Shown here: positions 26,701 to 35,100 of the stretch, piece after piece | Numbering within the stretch: position 1 is the stretch's first letter | How the letters are laid out: every line of letters starts with the position of its first letter | NCBI RefSeq assembly: GCF_016905445.1 | Contig: NZ_JAFEXF010000053.1 | Coordinates: 1-39,811, forward strand | DNA from: Streptomyces sp. G44 | Lineage (GTDB): Bacteria > Actinomycetota > Actinomycetes > Streptomycetales > Streptomycetaceae | Length of the DNA: 39,811 nucleotides | Direction of reading: 5' to 3' | Made by a program: the position numbers and the translations under genes | The notes under the pieces: generated by a model | What the model was told of the DNA's origin: nothing | What the model saw: the letters and a program-made list of their open reading frames with translations, nothing else | Databases searched by the model: none

Positions 26701-29076
26701 CCGCAGGAAGCCGTCGAGGACGTACGTGCGCATGTTGCCCAGCGGGCGGCCGATCGGCGGCGGTTCGTCCCGGGGGCCGGTCCCCTCGGCGACCGGCCCG
26801 GCGGTGGCCATCACGGTGGCCTCGGTGGGGCCGTAGGTGTTCCACACCCGCGCGTGGGCGGCCCACCGGCTCGCCAGGGCGGCGGTGAGCAGTTCGCCGC
26901 CGAGCGCCCAGTTGCGTACGCCGGGCACGTCGCCGGGGTCCAGGACGCGCAGGACCGACGGCACGACGCTGGCCGCCGCGACGCCCGCCTCGCGGATCAT
27001 CGCCGTCAGCGCGTCCGGTTCGGTGCGTTCCTCGGCGGAGGCGATGGCCAGGGTGGCGCCGGCGGCCAGGGTGACCGCCATGTCGAGCACGGACCCGTCG
27101 AAGCCGAACGACGCGAACTGGAGCATGACCACGCCCGCGTCCAGGCCCAGCGCGGGGCGCATCGCCTCGGCGAGGTTCATCAGACCGTGGTGGGTGAGGG
27201 CGACGCCCTTGGGACGGCCGGTCGAGCCCGAGGTGTGGATGACGTAGGCGAGCTGGCCGGGCAGGACGGGCAGGTCCAGCGGCTCGGCGGGCTCGGCGGC
27301 GACCGCCCGCGCGGTGCCGGGCTCGTCGAGGCGTACGGCGTGGCCGGTCCCGGCGGGCGGCTCACCAGCGCAGAGCAGCAGCCGTGCGCCGCTGTCGGCC
27401 ACCATGAACGCGAGCCGGTCCGCGGGGTGCTCCGGGTCGAGCGGGACGAACGCGCCGCCCGCCTTCCAGACCGCGAGCTGCGCCTCGACCATGGCGGTTC
27501 CGCGCGGCAGGCACAGGGCGACCCGGTCCTCCCGGCCGACGCCGAGTCCCACCAGGTACCGGGCGAGCCGGTTGGCGCGGTCCTCCAGCTCGCCGTACGA
27601 CACGGCGTCGGTGCCGTACCGCAGCGCCACGGCGTCGGGCGAGCGGGCCGCCCGTTCCGCGAACGCCTCCGCCACCGAACTTCCGGACACCGGCCGCTCC
27701 GTCGCGTTCCACCGCTCCACGACGGCCGAACGCTCGTCCTGATCCAGTACGTCGATGTCGCCGACGCGGGCCGAGGGGTCGGCCGCGATCTGCTCCAGGA
27801 CCCGGACGAACCGCCGGACGACCGATTCCGCGGCGGCGCGGTCGAACAGGTCGGGGCGGTGGTCGAGCTTGAACCGCATCCGGTCGCCGCCGGGCACCGC
27901 GACGAGGGTGAGCGGGTAGTGCGAGGCGTCGCGCGCCGCGCCCGCCGGGCTAAGGGTCACGGCGTCGGGGCCGGGGGCGGGGCCGGCGGGCGGCAGCGGG
28001 TAGTTCTCGTACAGCACGAGGGTGTCGAAGGCGGCCGCGGCGCCCACGAGCCTCTGCACCTCGGCGAGGCCGACGTGCTGATGGGGCAGCAGCGCGGACT
28101 GGCGCTCCTGGAGCCGCGCCAGCATGTCCAGGACCGGCTGTGCGCCGTCGAGCGGTACGCGCACCGGCAGGGTGTTGATGAAGAGGCCGACCATGGACTC
28201 CACGCCCGGCAGTTCGGCGGGGCGTCCCGCGACCGTCGCGCCGAACACCACGTCCGTGCGGCCCGCGAGCCGCGCGAGGACCAGCGCCCACGCGCCCTGT
28301 ACGACCGTGTTCAGCGTCAGGCCGTTGCCGCGCGCCAACGCGGCGAGCGACGTGGTCAGTTCGGGCGGGAGCAAGGTGTGCACCTGCTCGGGCAGGCACG
28401 GGGCGCGGCCGGGGTCGGCAGGCGCCACGAGGGTCGAGCCGTCGACCCCGGCCAGTTCCGCCCGCCACGCGTCCGCCGCCGCCGACTTGTCCTGGCGGCC
28501 CAGCCACGCCACGTACTCGCCGTAGGGCGCGACCCGCTCGAGCGCCGAGGTGTCACCTCCCGCCGCGTACGTCGCCGAGAGCTCGCCCAGCAGCACCGGC
28601 ATCGACCAGCCGTCCAGCAGGATGTGATGGAGCGTCATGACCAGGCGGTGGCGGTGGTCACCCAGCTTGACCAGGAGCAGGCGCAGCAGTGGCGGGACCG
28701 CGAGGTCGAAGCGTTCCGCCCGCTGCTCGGCGGCGAGCCGCCCGGCCTCCGCCAGGGCCGCGGCCTCGCCGAGCCCGGAGACGTCCGCCTCCCGCCAGGG
28801 CAGCACGACCTCGCGCGGGATGACCTGCACCATGTGGGCGCCGGTGACGGGCCTGAAGCAGGCCCGCAGCGCGGCGTGCCGGGTCAGCAGCGCGTCCCAC
28901 GACGCCCGCAGCCGATCCGTGTCCACGGGGCCGTTGACGTCCACCGCCGACTGCACGGTGTACACGTCCGGGCCGTGGTCGTCGAAGGAGGCGTGGAACA
29001 GCATCCCTTCCTGGAGGGGAGAGAGGGGCCAGACGTCCTCGACGAGCGATCGGGTTCGGGGCTGGGGTCGGGTCAT
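17710..29076 (-). CDS. NRPS-B: C-A-PCP-E / C-A-PCP-X-A*-TE terminating synthetase
   Basis: 3788 aa; start ATG at 29076 with AGGAG 8 bases before. Approximate layout by residue: C 10-450 (LHHILLDGW, about 149-157), A 460-960 (TSGSTGRPKG, YGPTE), PCP 970-1040 (GGDSI), E 1060-1520 (VDHLVMDAVSWR, GFTYLGR); C 1530-1995 (HHIVLDG), A 2005-2545, PCP 2550-2630 (GGDSG); a condensation-like X domain 2635-3090 with HRIATDD (2771-2777); a degenerate A-like domain 3100-3530; TE 3540-3785 with GWSLGG (Ser3622), LDGYP and ASHYTM. Pocket residues read against GrsA: first A D-G-L-S-A-G-T-V-M, second A D-A-L-S-V-G-T-V-M; I cannot name their amino acids. It adds a D-residue, then a final L-residue, and releases the product. 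It follows NRPS-A by 52 bases. Confidence 0.95.
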   Translation of the reverse strand: MTRPQPRTRSLVEDVWPLSPLQEGMLFHASFDDHGPDVYTVQSAVDVNGPVDTDRLRASWDALLTRHAALRACFRPVTGAHMVQVIPREVVLPWREADVSGLGEAAALAEAGRLAAEQRAERFDLAVPPLLRLLLVKLGDHRHRLVMTLHHILLDGWSMPVLLGELSATYAAGGDTSALERVAPYGEYVAWLGRQDKSAAADAWRAELAGVDGSTLVAPADPGRAPCLPEQVHTLLPPELTTSLAALARGNGLTLNTVVQGAWALVLARLAGRTDVVFGATVAGRPAELPGVESMVGLFINTLPVRVPLDGAQPVLDMLARLQERQSALLPHQHVGLAEVQRLVGAAAAFDTLVLYENYPLPPAGPAPGPDAVTLSPAGAARDASHYPLTLVAVPGGDRMRFKLDHRPDLFDRAAAESVVRRFVRVLEQIAADPSARVGDIDVLDQDERSAVVERWNATERPVSGSSVAEAFAERAARSPDAVALRYGTDAVSYGELEDRANRLARYLVGLGVGREDRVALCLPRGTAMVEAQLAVWKAGGAFVPLDPEHPADRLAFMVADSGARLLLCAGEPPAGTGHAVRLDEPGTARAVAAEPAEPLDLPVLPGQLAYVIHTSGSTGRPKGVALTHHGLMNLAEAMRPALGLDAGVVMLQFASFGFDGSVLDMAVTLAAGATLAIASAEERTEPDALTAMIREAGVAAASVVPSVLRVLDPGDVPGVRNWALGGELLTAALASRWAAHARVWNTYGPTEATVMATAGPVAEGTGPRDEPPPIGRPLGNMRTYVLDGFLRPVPPGVTGELYVAGPGVARGYAGRPDLTAERFVACPFGAGGRMYRTGDLARWTADGQLAFAGRADDQVKVRGFRVEPGEIEAVLTRHASVGQVAVVAREDRPGDKHLVAYVVPATHTRDGQDTRHAGDDTAVDPEALRAYAGTRLPEYMVPSTVVVLDALPLTVSGKLDRAALPAPARAAHGGRDPRTPVEAVLCRLFAEALGVERVGADDSFFALGGDSILSMMLVSGARRAGLAITARQVFEHRTPAALALAAVPTDGTATAGDPGTGEVPLTPVMHELLDRVGADHVGRVVQSAVVEAPAGLRSATLADAVRAVVDHHDILRARLQTEPRRLLVSAPGTAPAGSWVRRVDAASTDADALARLIAGESGAAVARLDPRSGVMLQVVWFDRGPDTAGRLLLVVDHLVMDAVSWRVLLPDLEQACAALSADRKPELDPVPTSFRHWARALAEQAHSAERIAELPRWSALLQGPDPRFTEAPADPAGDAAATVRRVTVTVPAEVTSALLTAVPAAYHAGVDDVLLTGLAAAVARWRDGRDPAGGFLVDVEGHGRVPLTDGMDLSRTVGWFTATHPVRLDAGTADLDEILTGGPAAGDAVKRVKEQLRAAPGDGLGYGLLRHLNDETARELAALPKAGIGFTYLGRLPGTPTDGEPGTAGDPGDGGLPVAHPLEAAGVVHDLPEGPRITLSLACPEHLVDEPSARALAEGWAAMLTGLAAHGGDPAAGGHTPSDFPLVSLTPTQVDKLEEAAPGLADIWPLSPLQEGLLFHSMFADDGPDVYVEQMIVGLEGPLDTEVLRASWQSVLDRHASLRVGFRQVAGSGQAVQIVMPRAVLPWREEDLSELGEDAAREESERIGNEERDKGFDLEKPPLLKVLLVKTGHERYRMMVTLHHIVLDGWSLPVLRRELWACYEAGGTAGGLPPVTPYSTFLSWLGRQDKEAAREAWGAELSGAEEPTLVVPVTPGATVEASGASGEVFVVADETLEAALGELTRAHDVTLNTVLQAAWALVVGQLAGRKDVVFGASVAGRPAELPGMEDMLGLFINTVPVRVRCEPARTVAELLTDVQARQSALMDHQYLSLGDIQRIAGPGATFDALMAFESFPTGMAAPSGPGAGPREPAPAGLTLTEAGMRESINYPLGLVVDPLGGLRMRLTYRSDAFEEPAARALLDRLVRVLRQMAGDPRLPVGRIDLSDEAERSLVTERWNATEATVPDALVPELFRARAHHAPDAVAVRCGRDALSYGELADRADRLARHLAGLGVGRESRVGLCLPRGIDMIVGELAVWRAGGAFVPLDPEYPADRLDHVIADSGAQVVLGSGDSLDGLTMGAARAVLLDQVETARALSAAPADRTAPLDTALTPDRLAYVIYTSGSTGRPKGVAVAHGGVANLAEVMRPALGVAEGVAVLQFASFGFDAAVLDVAVTLAGGGTLVIASGQERAEPGALAEMIRASGVTTASVVPSLLTLLDPDDVTGVGNWVLGAELLTADLASRWTPQARVWNTYGPTEATVMATAGPVDEEIRSNDGPPPIGRPLGNVATYVLDGFLHPVPPGVTGEVYIAGPGVARGYVGRPGLTAERFVACPFAAGARMYRTGDLARWTADGQLLFVGRADEQIKIRGFRVELGEIEAVLVSHPAVRQAVAVLREDRPGDQRLIGYVVPDTPAATDAGTDTDTDTDTDTDTDTDTDTDTDTDTDTDTDTDTDTDIDVEAIREHLARALPSYMVPASVVVLDKLPLTRNGKVNRRALPAPDFAGRVSGREPENETQATLCALFAEILDLERVGIDDNFFDLGGDSGLAMRLAARIREEFGIELSMRRFFGASTPLGVARLLTSKELPELRPVDHPDEIPATASQTRTWRLEQEHPGAAVRRAPVALRLRGALDRQALEAALGDVAARHDMLRTTFTRAESGELYQHVLDADAARPALPVTPATEEDLPALLTDHAGYEFDLARETPWTCRLFALSGTEHVLLLVVHRIATDDGSLTVLVRDLAAAYGARREGRAPERAPLPLQFADYALWEREMLRDERDPDSLIGEQFAHWKKVLAGVGAESALPTDRPRPPVASHRADSVPLVLDGDTHARLKEVAEDEGATVSMALQAALTLLLTGLGAGPDVTLGTVQPLRDEDGDLDGLVGPFADPMALRTDASGDPTFRELLGRARDTRQRASQNTDVPFARLVEVLSLPPSAAHPVFQVLLEVHGDAAEIWESPALPGLSTTRLPVGTPVSELDLAISLTERYGAESRPAGVDGAVRYAAELFDRSTVTALVRRFVRVLAQVTADPGLRLSQVDILLDPAERRQVVEGWNDTAVEVPDRTVVALLAEQAALRPGAMAVTDRHGTLTHGALDAAAGRLAGRLAARGIGAEDVVLVALPSTAGLVVALLGVLRSGAACSFADPNRLMEDIASCLRRATPAALVCDRALAPLLADGITVPMLVLDEPETAAAGGASAVAGEAVADGANGRLPLPAQAALVLSTTAPGGADGPVAGAVIEHRTLSDRTAHRTRVAPARHAVTVLDARAPVSALLTPLLAALCEGGGVRLDVPGEDAVPTAGPDTAQHLVTTRELLPTLPEPAAGQPPFTAVTVVDDTGVTAVEDTREWLDRHPRTALVGVHGAAETAGAWLEHRTAPGEPLPLEAPAGRPVSNTRAFVLDDFLRPVPPGGTGEVYVAGPALARGYADAPGPTGARFVPCPFGPEGARMLRTGERAKRTATGLLALRGRSQDGRRGAGAARRAGGDHGDLEVLLPLRPAGSRPPLFCLHTGTGLSWAYAALLRHLPEDLPVYGVQARGLAEPEPMPRSVAEMAADYAEQIRTVQPTGPYHLLGWSLGGLLAHAVATLLEEQGEQVRLLAVLDGYPQGSGGADLGHRSRPGQDEEPTPGRRGRTVGLDGGTGMDEGLRANIQAVIDNIGRLTPHHTPRRFHGDLLLFIAATERPAELTAPAARESWRPFVEGDIEAHEIAASHYTMLQPVPSSDIGGILAAKLRGADDTGTR
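18480..19770 (-). other. Degenerate adenylation domain (A*) between X and TE
   Basis: The A-domain frame is recognisable from its start after VVEGWNDTAVEV and from late segments such as GRPVSNTRAFVLDDFLRPVPPG and GEVYVAGPALARGYA. Catalytic motifs have decayed: the phosphate loop TSGSTGxPKG is replaced by STTAPGGADGPVAG, YGPTE by VHGAAETAG and YRTGDLAR by LRTGERAK. A8, the A10 lysine motif and the following PCP are missing. It cannot activate an amino acid by the normal mechanism. Confidence 0.85.
19800..21175 (-). other. X-type (P450-recruiting) condensation-like domain of NRPS-B
   Basis: About 455 residues with the C-domain fold pattern (ATASQTRTWRLEQ start, LPLQFADYALWERE, VPFARLVE). The catalytic HHxxxDG reads HRIATDD at 20746-20766: the second His is Arg and the Gly is Asp. 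HRxxxDD is the documented signature of the inactive X domain in glycopeptide synthetases, which docks Oxy P450s on the final PCP. The VGPFADPMALR segment also departs from the usual VGFFVNTLVLR of LCL domains. Assignment rests on these motifs and on the three P450 genes next door. Confidence 0.75.
21577..21696. repeat. Hexanucleotide tandem array encoding (Thr-Asp)18 in NRPS-B
   Basis: Six-base units GTCTGT/GTCCGT run without a break from 21577 to 21684 (18 units), then one divergent and one final unit. Units group in a 30-base higher-order pattern (three GTCTGT plus two GTCCGT) seen at 21601-21630, 21631-21660 and partly at 21661-21684. On the minus strand each unit is Thr-Asp, giving an acidic, flexible insert in the C-terminal subdomain of the last functional A domain, between GYVVPDT and DVEAIREHL. 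The matching place in the other A domains is a short variable loop. Confidence 0.95.
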
Positions 29077-29128
29077 CGTGCTGTCTCCTCACAACGGCTG
29101 GTGCCTGACGGCGTCCGGTGCCCGGCGG

Positions 29129-32100
29129 TCATGTCTGGTCGGCGGAGAATCCGGCTTCGAGTTCGTCGATCTGGTGTTGTGCGAGGTCGAGGAGGTGGAA
29201 GTCGGAGGGTGTGTGTCCGCCCGCCGTGGGGTCGAGGGTGTGACCGGCGAGACCGGCCAGCATCTTCAGCCAGGTGTCGCCGAGTCGCCGCGCGTCCGCC
29301 TCCTCCAGCAGTCCGCTCGCCCAGCTCAGGGTGATCGTCAGCTCCGGCCCGCCGGCGGTGTCCCTCACCGCCGCCACCGCGTCCACCGCATGGGTGGCGG
29401 GCATGCCCGGGTCGGCCGATCCGCCGATCGCGCTCTCACCGGCCGGCTGCCACGGCCGGACGGGCCCCGCCCCGCTCCCGCCGTCCGCGCCGCCGCCCGC
29501 CGCGAACCGGCCCAGGTAGTTGAAGCCGATCCGCGCGGCCGGCGCGGCCTGAAGGACCGGGCCCGTCACGGGGTTGAGATACCGCAGGAGTGCGTGGCCG
29601 AGGCCGTCCCCGGGCACCGCCCGGACTTGTTCCTTGACGGCCTTCACCAAGCTACCGGCAGCCGTGCCGCCCGCCATAGCGGCGTCCAAGTGCGCACCGC
29701 TCACGTCGAGGCGCACCGGACGCACGCTGGTGAACAGGCCCACCGTGCGCAGCGGGTCCACGCCCTCCAGTGGTGCGCGGCCGTGTCCTTCGACGTCGAC
29801 GAGGAGCCCGGGGGCGGTCTCCGGCCGCCAGTGTCCGACCGCTCCGGCCAGGGTGGCGAGGAGGACGTCGTCGACGCCGCAGTGGAAGGCGGCCGGGGCC
29901 GTGCCCACGAGGGTGGCGGCCTGCTCGGGCGGCAGGGTCCACGTCCGGTGCCGCAGGGTGCGTACGGTGTCCCGTTCGGGGTCCGGTTCCCGGCTGCCGA
30001 GGGGTGGTCGCGGTGGGCCGAGCAGGGCCAGCCAGTCGTCGAGTTCGGCGACGCGCCGCTCGCCGAGCGCCTGCCGTGTCAGCAGTTCCGCCCAGCGCCG
30101 GTACGATGTGCCGACCGGGTCGAGCGCCGGTGCGCGTCCGGCGGCCACCGCCTCGCACGCCGCCCGCAGGTCCGGCACGAGGATCCGCCAGGACACGCCG
30201 TCCACCACCAGGTGGTGCACCACCAGGACGATCCGGCCCGTGCGTCCGGGGCCCGCGTCGACCCAGACGGCCCGCACGAGGACGCCGGAGGCGGGGTCGA
30301 GGTGCTCCACCGCCTCGCGCGCCGCCCGGCCCGCGATCCGGTCCAGGGCCGCGTCGGTGTCCGCGTCCGCCGCGGCCACCCGGGTGACCAGGTGCGCGGC
30401 GTCCACCGTTCCCCGTTCGCCGACGATCAGCTTCGGCTCGCCGGGGACCGTGCGCGCCCGCAGCATGTCGTGCGTGTCGAGCAGGGCCGCCAGACCCTCC
30501 GCCAGGGTCTTCGTGCCGAGCCCGGCCGGGGCGCCGAGGACCGTCCACTGGGCGAAGCCGGGCCGCGCGGCCCGCTCGCCCAGCGCCCGCATCACGGGCG
30601 TCCAGGGCACCTCGCCGACACCGATGCCGTCGGCGGCGTCGGCGGCGGCCGCATGGGGGGCGACGGCGCCCGCCACCTCCGCGAGCCGCCCGGGGGTCTT
30701 CTCCTCGAACACCTGACGTGACGTCAGCAGCAGCTTCGCGGCGCGTGCCCGGGCGGCGAGCTGCATCGACATGATCGAGTCGCCGCCCAGCTCGAAGAAG
30801 CTGTCGCCGACCCCGACCCGCTCCAGGCCGAGGACCTCGGCGAACAGCTCGCACAGGATCCGCTCGGTCTCGGTGCGCGGCGCGCCCCCCGTGACCCGCT
30901 CGGCGAAGTCCGGGGCGGGCAGCGCGGCCCGGTCCACCTTGCCGTTGACGGTGAGCGGCAGCCGGTCGAGCGGCACGAACGCCGTCGGCACCATGTGGTC
31001 CGGCAGCCGCTCCCGCAGGTGGGCGGGCAGCGCGGCGGCCGGGTCCTCTGCGGTGGGCCGCGCGGGGTCCGCGACGACGTAGGCGACGAGGCGGCTGCCG
31101 TCGGCGTGGTCCCGGCGCGCGACGACGACGGCCTGCACGACGTCGGGATGGGCGGTCAGGGCCGCCTCGATCTCGCCGGGTTCGATCCGGTGTCCGCGTA
31201 CCTTGATCTGGTCGTCGGCGCGGCCGACGAAGAGCAGTTCGCCCTCGCGGGTCCACCGCGCCACGTCCCCGGTGCGGTACATCCGCTCCCCCGCCCCGAA
31301 CGGGCAGGCGACGAACCGCTCCGCAGTCAGCGGCGCCCGCCCCAGGTAGCCGCGGGCGAGCCCGGCCCCGGCGACGTACACCTCACCGGCCACACCGGGT
31401 GGCGCGGGCAGCAGGAACGCGTCGAGGACAAACACCTGTACGTTCGCCATCGGGTGTCCCAGGGGCACCATGTCGCGCCCGGCCGGCAGCGGGTGGCTCA
31501 TCGCCGCGCACACGGTCGTCTCGGTGGGGCCGTACGCGTTGACCACGCGCCGCCCCGGCGCGAACCGGTCGACGAGTCCCGGCGGGCACGCCTCGCCCGC
31601 CACGACCACGGTCTCCAGTGCTCCGGGCAGCCGTTCCTCGGCCGCGAGGACGCCGGGCGGCACGGTGACGTGGGTCGCCCGGGACCGTCGTACCGCCTCG
31701 TCCAGCGACACGCGCGGCGGCATTTCGTCCGGCGCGGCCACCACCAGGGCGCCGCCCGAGAGGAGTGCCATGCACAGTTCGGAGACCGCGGCGTCGAAGC
31801 TCGGCGAGGCGAATTGCAGCACGCGGGAGCCGGTTCGCACACCGAAGCGGTCGATCTGCGCCCGTGCGAGGTTGCCGAGGCCCGCGTGGGTGACGACGAC
31901 GCCCTTGGGCGCTCCCGTGGAGCCCGACGTGTGGATGACGTACGCGGCGTTGGCCGCCACAAGGGGCGCCGTGCGCTCGTCGTCCCGCACCGGGCCGCCC
32001 GCGCACCGCCGTACCTCGTCCGCGACGCGCGGATCGTCGGTCACCACGACCCGGCCGGTGAATCCGGCGGGCACCGCGCCGCGCGACCGCTCCGTGCACA

Positions 32101-35100
32101 CCACCGCCGAGGGGGCCGCGTCGGCCAGCAGGTACGCGATCCGCTCCGCCGGGTACGCGGCGTCCACCGGCACGAACGCGCCGCCGGCCGTCGACACCGC
32201 GAGGAGTGCCTCCACCGTCGCCGCCGACCGCTCGCCGACGACGGCGACCCGGCACTCCGGGCCGACGCCGAACCGCGTCAGATACCGGGCGAGACGCCCG
32301 GCCCGGTCCGCCAACTCACGGTAGGTGAGCGCGTGTTCTCCCGTGCTCAGTGCCACCGCGTCGGGTGTCCGCTCCGCCTGCCGCGCGAACAGTGCGGGCA
32401 GGGGAGCCGCGCCGTCCGCCGGTTCCCGCGTCCGGTTCCACTCCTGTACGACGAGGTCGCGCCCGGCGGCGGTGACGGCGTCGACCCGGCCCACGGGCGC
32501 GGCCGGGTCGGCGACCAGCTGCTCCAGGATCCGTACCAGCGAGGCGACCATGTCCTCGGCGCGGGCGCGGTCGCACACGTCCGGCCGGTAGACGAAGTCG
32601 CCGTGCAGGGGTTCCCCGGGCGACACGACGAACGTCAGGGGGTAGTGGCCCATGTCCTGCGGCGATCCGGCGGGGCGGATGCGCGGGGAGCCGGGTGCGG
32701 AGGCGTGCGCGGGCGGGTGCGGATAGTTCTCGTACACCACGAGGGTGTCGAAGACCGCGCCGGGACCCGCGAGCCGGTGGATCTCCGCGAGACCGACGTG
32801 CTGATGGGCCATCAGCGCCGCCTGCCGCCGCTGGAGTCCGGCGAGCATGTCGCAGACCGGTTGTCCGGCCGTCAGCGGTACGCGCACGGGCACGGTGTTG
32901 ATGAACAGTCCGACGGCCGACTCCGCGCCGGGCAGGTCCGTCGGCCGTCCTGCCACGGTCGCGCCGAACACCACGTCCTGGCGCCCGGCGAGCCGTGCGA
33001 GCAGCAGCGCCCACGCGCCCTGCACCACGGTGTTGACGGTCAGGCCGCGGTCACGGGCCAGCCGGGCGACGCCCCGCGACACCTCCTCGGGGAACGCGAA
33101 GCGGATGCGGTCGGGTATCACGGGCACCCGGACCGACTCCGCGGGGACGACCAGCGTCGGTTCGTCGAGGCCCGCCAGCTCCGCCCGCCAGGCGTCGTGG
33201 GCCACCGCCTTGTCCTGCCGGTCCAGCCACGCCAGGTAGTCGCGGTAGGTGGTGACCGGTGGCAGGCCCCGCCCGTCCCGTCCGTCGCCGCCGCCGGTGG
33301 CGTGTGCCTCGTACGCCGCCTGGAGGTCGCCGATCAGGACCGGCAGGGACCAGCCGTCCATCGTGAGGTGGTGGCTCGTGAGGACCAGCCGGTGCCGGTC
33401 CTCGCCGAAGCGGATCAGGAGGAGGCGCAGCAGCGGCGCCCGCGTCACGTCGATCCGCTCCGCCCGCTCGCCCCCGGCCAGGCGTTCCGCCTCGGCGTAC
33501 GCCTCCGTCTCGGGGAGCCCCGACAAGTCGGCCTCGCGCCAGGGAAGTTCGACGTGGTGCGCCACCGCCTGCACGACCTCGCCGGACGCGAGGCGGTGGA
33601 AGCTGGCCCGCAGACCGGGATGCCTGTGCAGCACGGTCTCCCACGCGGCGCGCAGCCGGCCCGCGTCCAGCCGCCCGTCCAGCGCCAGGGCTCGCTGGCC
33701 TTCGTAGACGTCCGGCTCGGCCTCGTCGAAGGTGGCGTGGAAGAGCATGCCTTCCTGGAGCGGCGACAGCGGCCACACGTCGGCCACTTCGGGCACCGCC
33801 GCCTCCAGTTCCTCCACGTCGTCCTGGGTGAGGGTGTCGAGGAGGGGGAAGTCCGAGGGTGTGTGTCCGCCCGCGCCGCTGTCCTCGGTGTGCGCGGCGA
33901 GGCCGCCGAGCATCGCCACCCAGGCGCGGCCCAGCCGCTCGGCCTCCGCCTCCGGCACCAGGAGGCCGGGGTGGCTCAGGGTGAGGGTCAGTTCGGGCCC
34001 GTCGGGGGTGTCGCGCACCGCCGCCCCGGCTTCGAGGACGTGGGTGGCCGGCAGGTCGGGGTCGACCGTGCCGCCGATCGCGGTCTCGCCGGCCATCTGC
34101 CAGGCGGAGGCCGTGGCGGAGGTGGCGGCAGCGGACGTGGCGGTGGCGAACCGGCCCAGGTAGTTGAAGCCGATCTGCGGCACCGGGGCGGCGGCGAGAA
34201 CCGGGGCGGTCCCGGGATTGAGGTGCCGCAGCAGCGCGTGGCCGAGCCCGTCGCCGGGCACCGCGCGGACCTGCTCCTTGACCGCCTTCAACAGCCTGCC
34301 GGCCCCGGGGCCACCGGCTTGCACGTGGGCGAGATCCACACCCGCGGCGGCCAGCCGGACCGGCCGCACGCTGGTGAACCAGCCGACCGTACGCGACAGA
34401 TCCACACCCTCCCACGGCTCACGGCCATGCCCCTCCACATCCACCAAGAGTCCCCCGGCGGTCTCCGGCCGCCACCGCGCCACCGCACCCGCAAGAGCCG
34501 CCAGCAGAACGTCGTCGACCCCGCAGTGGAACGCCGCCGTGGTCCGGCCCACCAGGGTGGCGGCCTGCGCGGGCGGCACCGTCCAGGATGTGCGGCGCAG
34601 GGTCCGCGCGGTGTCGACACCGGGGTCCAGTTCCCGTTGTGCCAGCGGCACTTGGCGCTCGCCCAGCAGGGCCAGCCAGTCGTCGAGTTCGGCGGTCCGC
34701 CGCTCGCAGGTGGCCTCCGCCGTCAGCAGCTCGGCCCAGCGCCGGAACGAGGTCGCCACCGGGTCGAGCGCCGGTTCGCGCCCGGCCGCCACCGCCTCGC
34801 ACGCCGCCCGCAGGTCCGGCACCAGGATCCGCCAGGACACCCCGTCCACCACCAAGTGGTTGGCCACCAGGACCAGCCGGCCGTCCCGGCCGGGCCCCGC
34901 GTCCACCCATACCGCGCGCAGCATCACGCCGGAGGCCGGGTCGAGGTGCTCCGCGGCCTCACGCGCCGCTCGCTCGGCCACGTGTCCGATGCCCGTGCCG
35001 TCGAGTTCCTCGGGTGCCGCCGGGACGCGGGTGACCAGGGCCGACGCGTCCACCGTGCCCGGCTCGCCGACGATCAGCCTCGGCTCGCCGGGGGCCGTGC

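Noticed and set aside
20089..29334. Very long plus-strand open frame (about 3081 codons) opposite NRPS-B
   Set aside because: It is the antisense shadow of the high-GC NRPS gene: composition is Arg/Gly/Val/His-rich without domains, and the minus strand has continuous NRPS homology.
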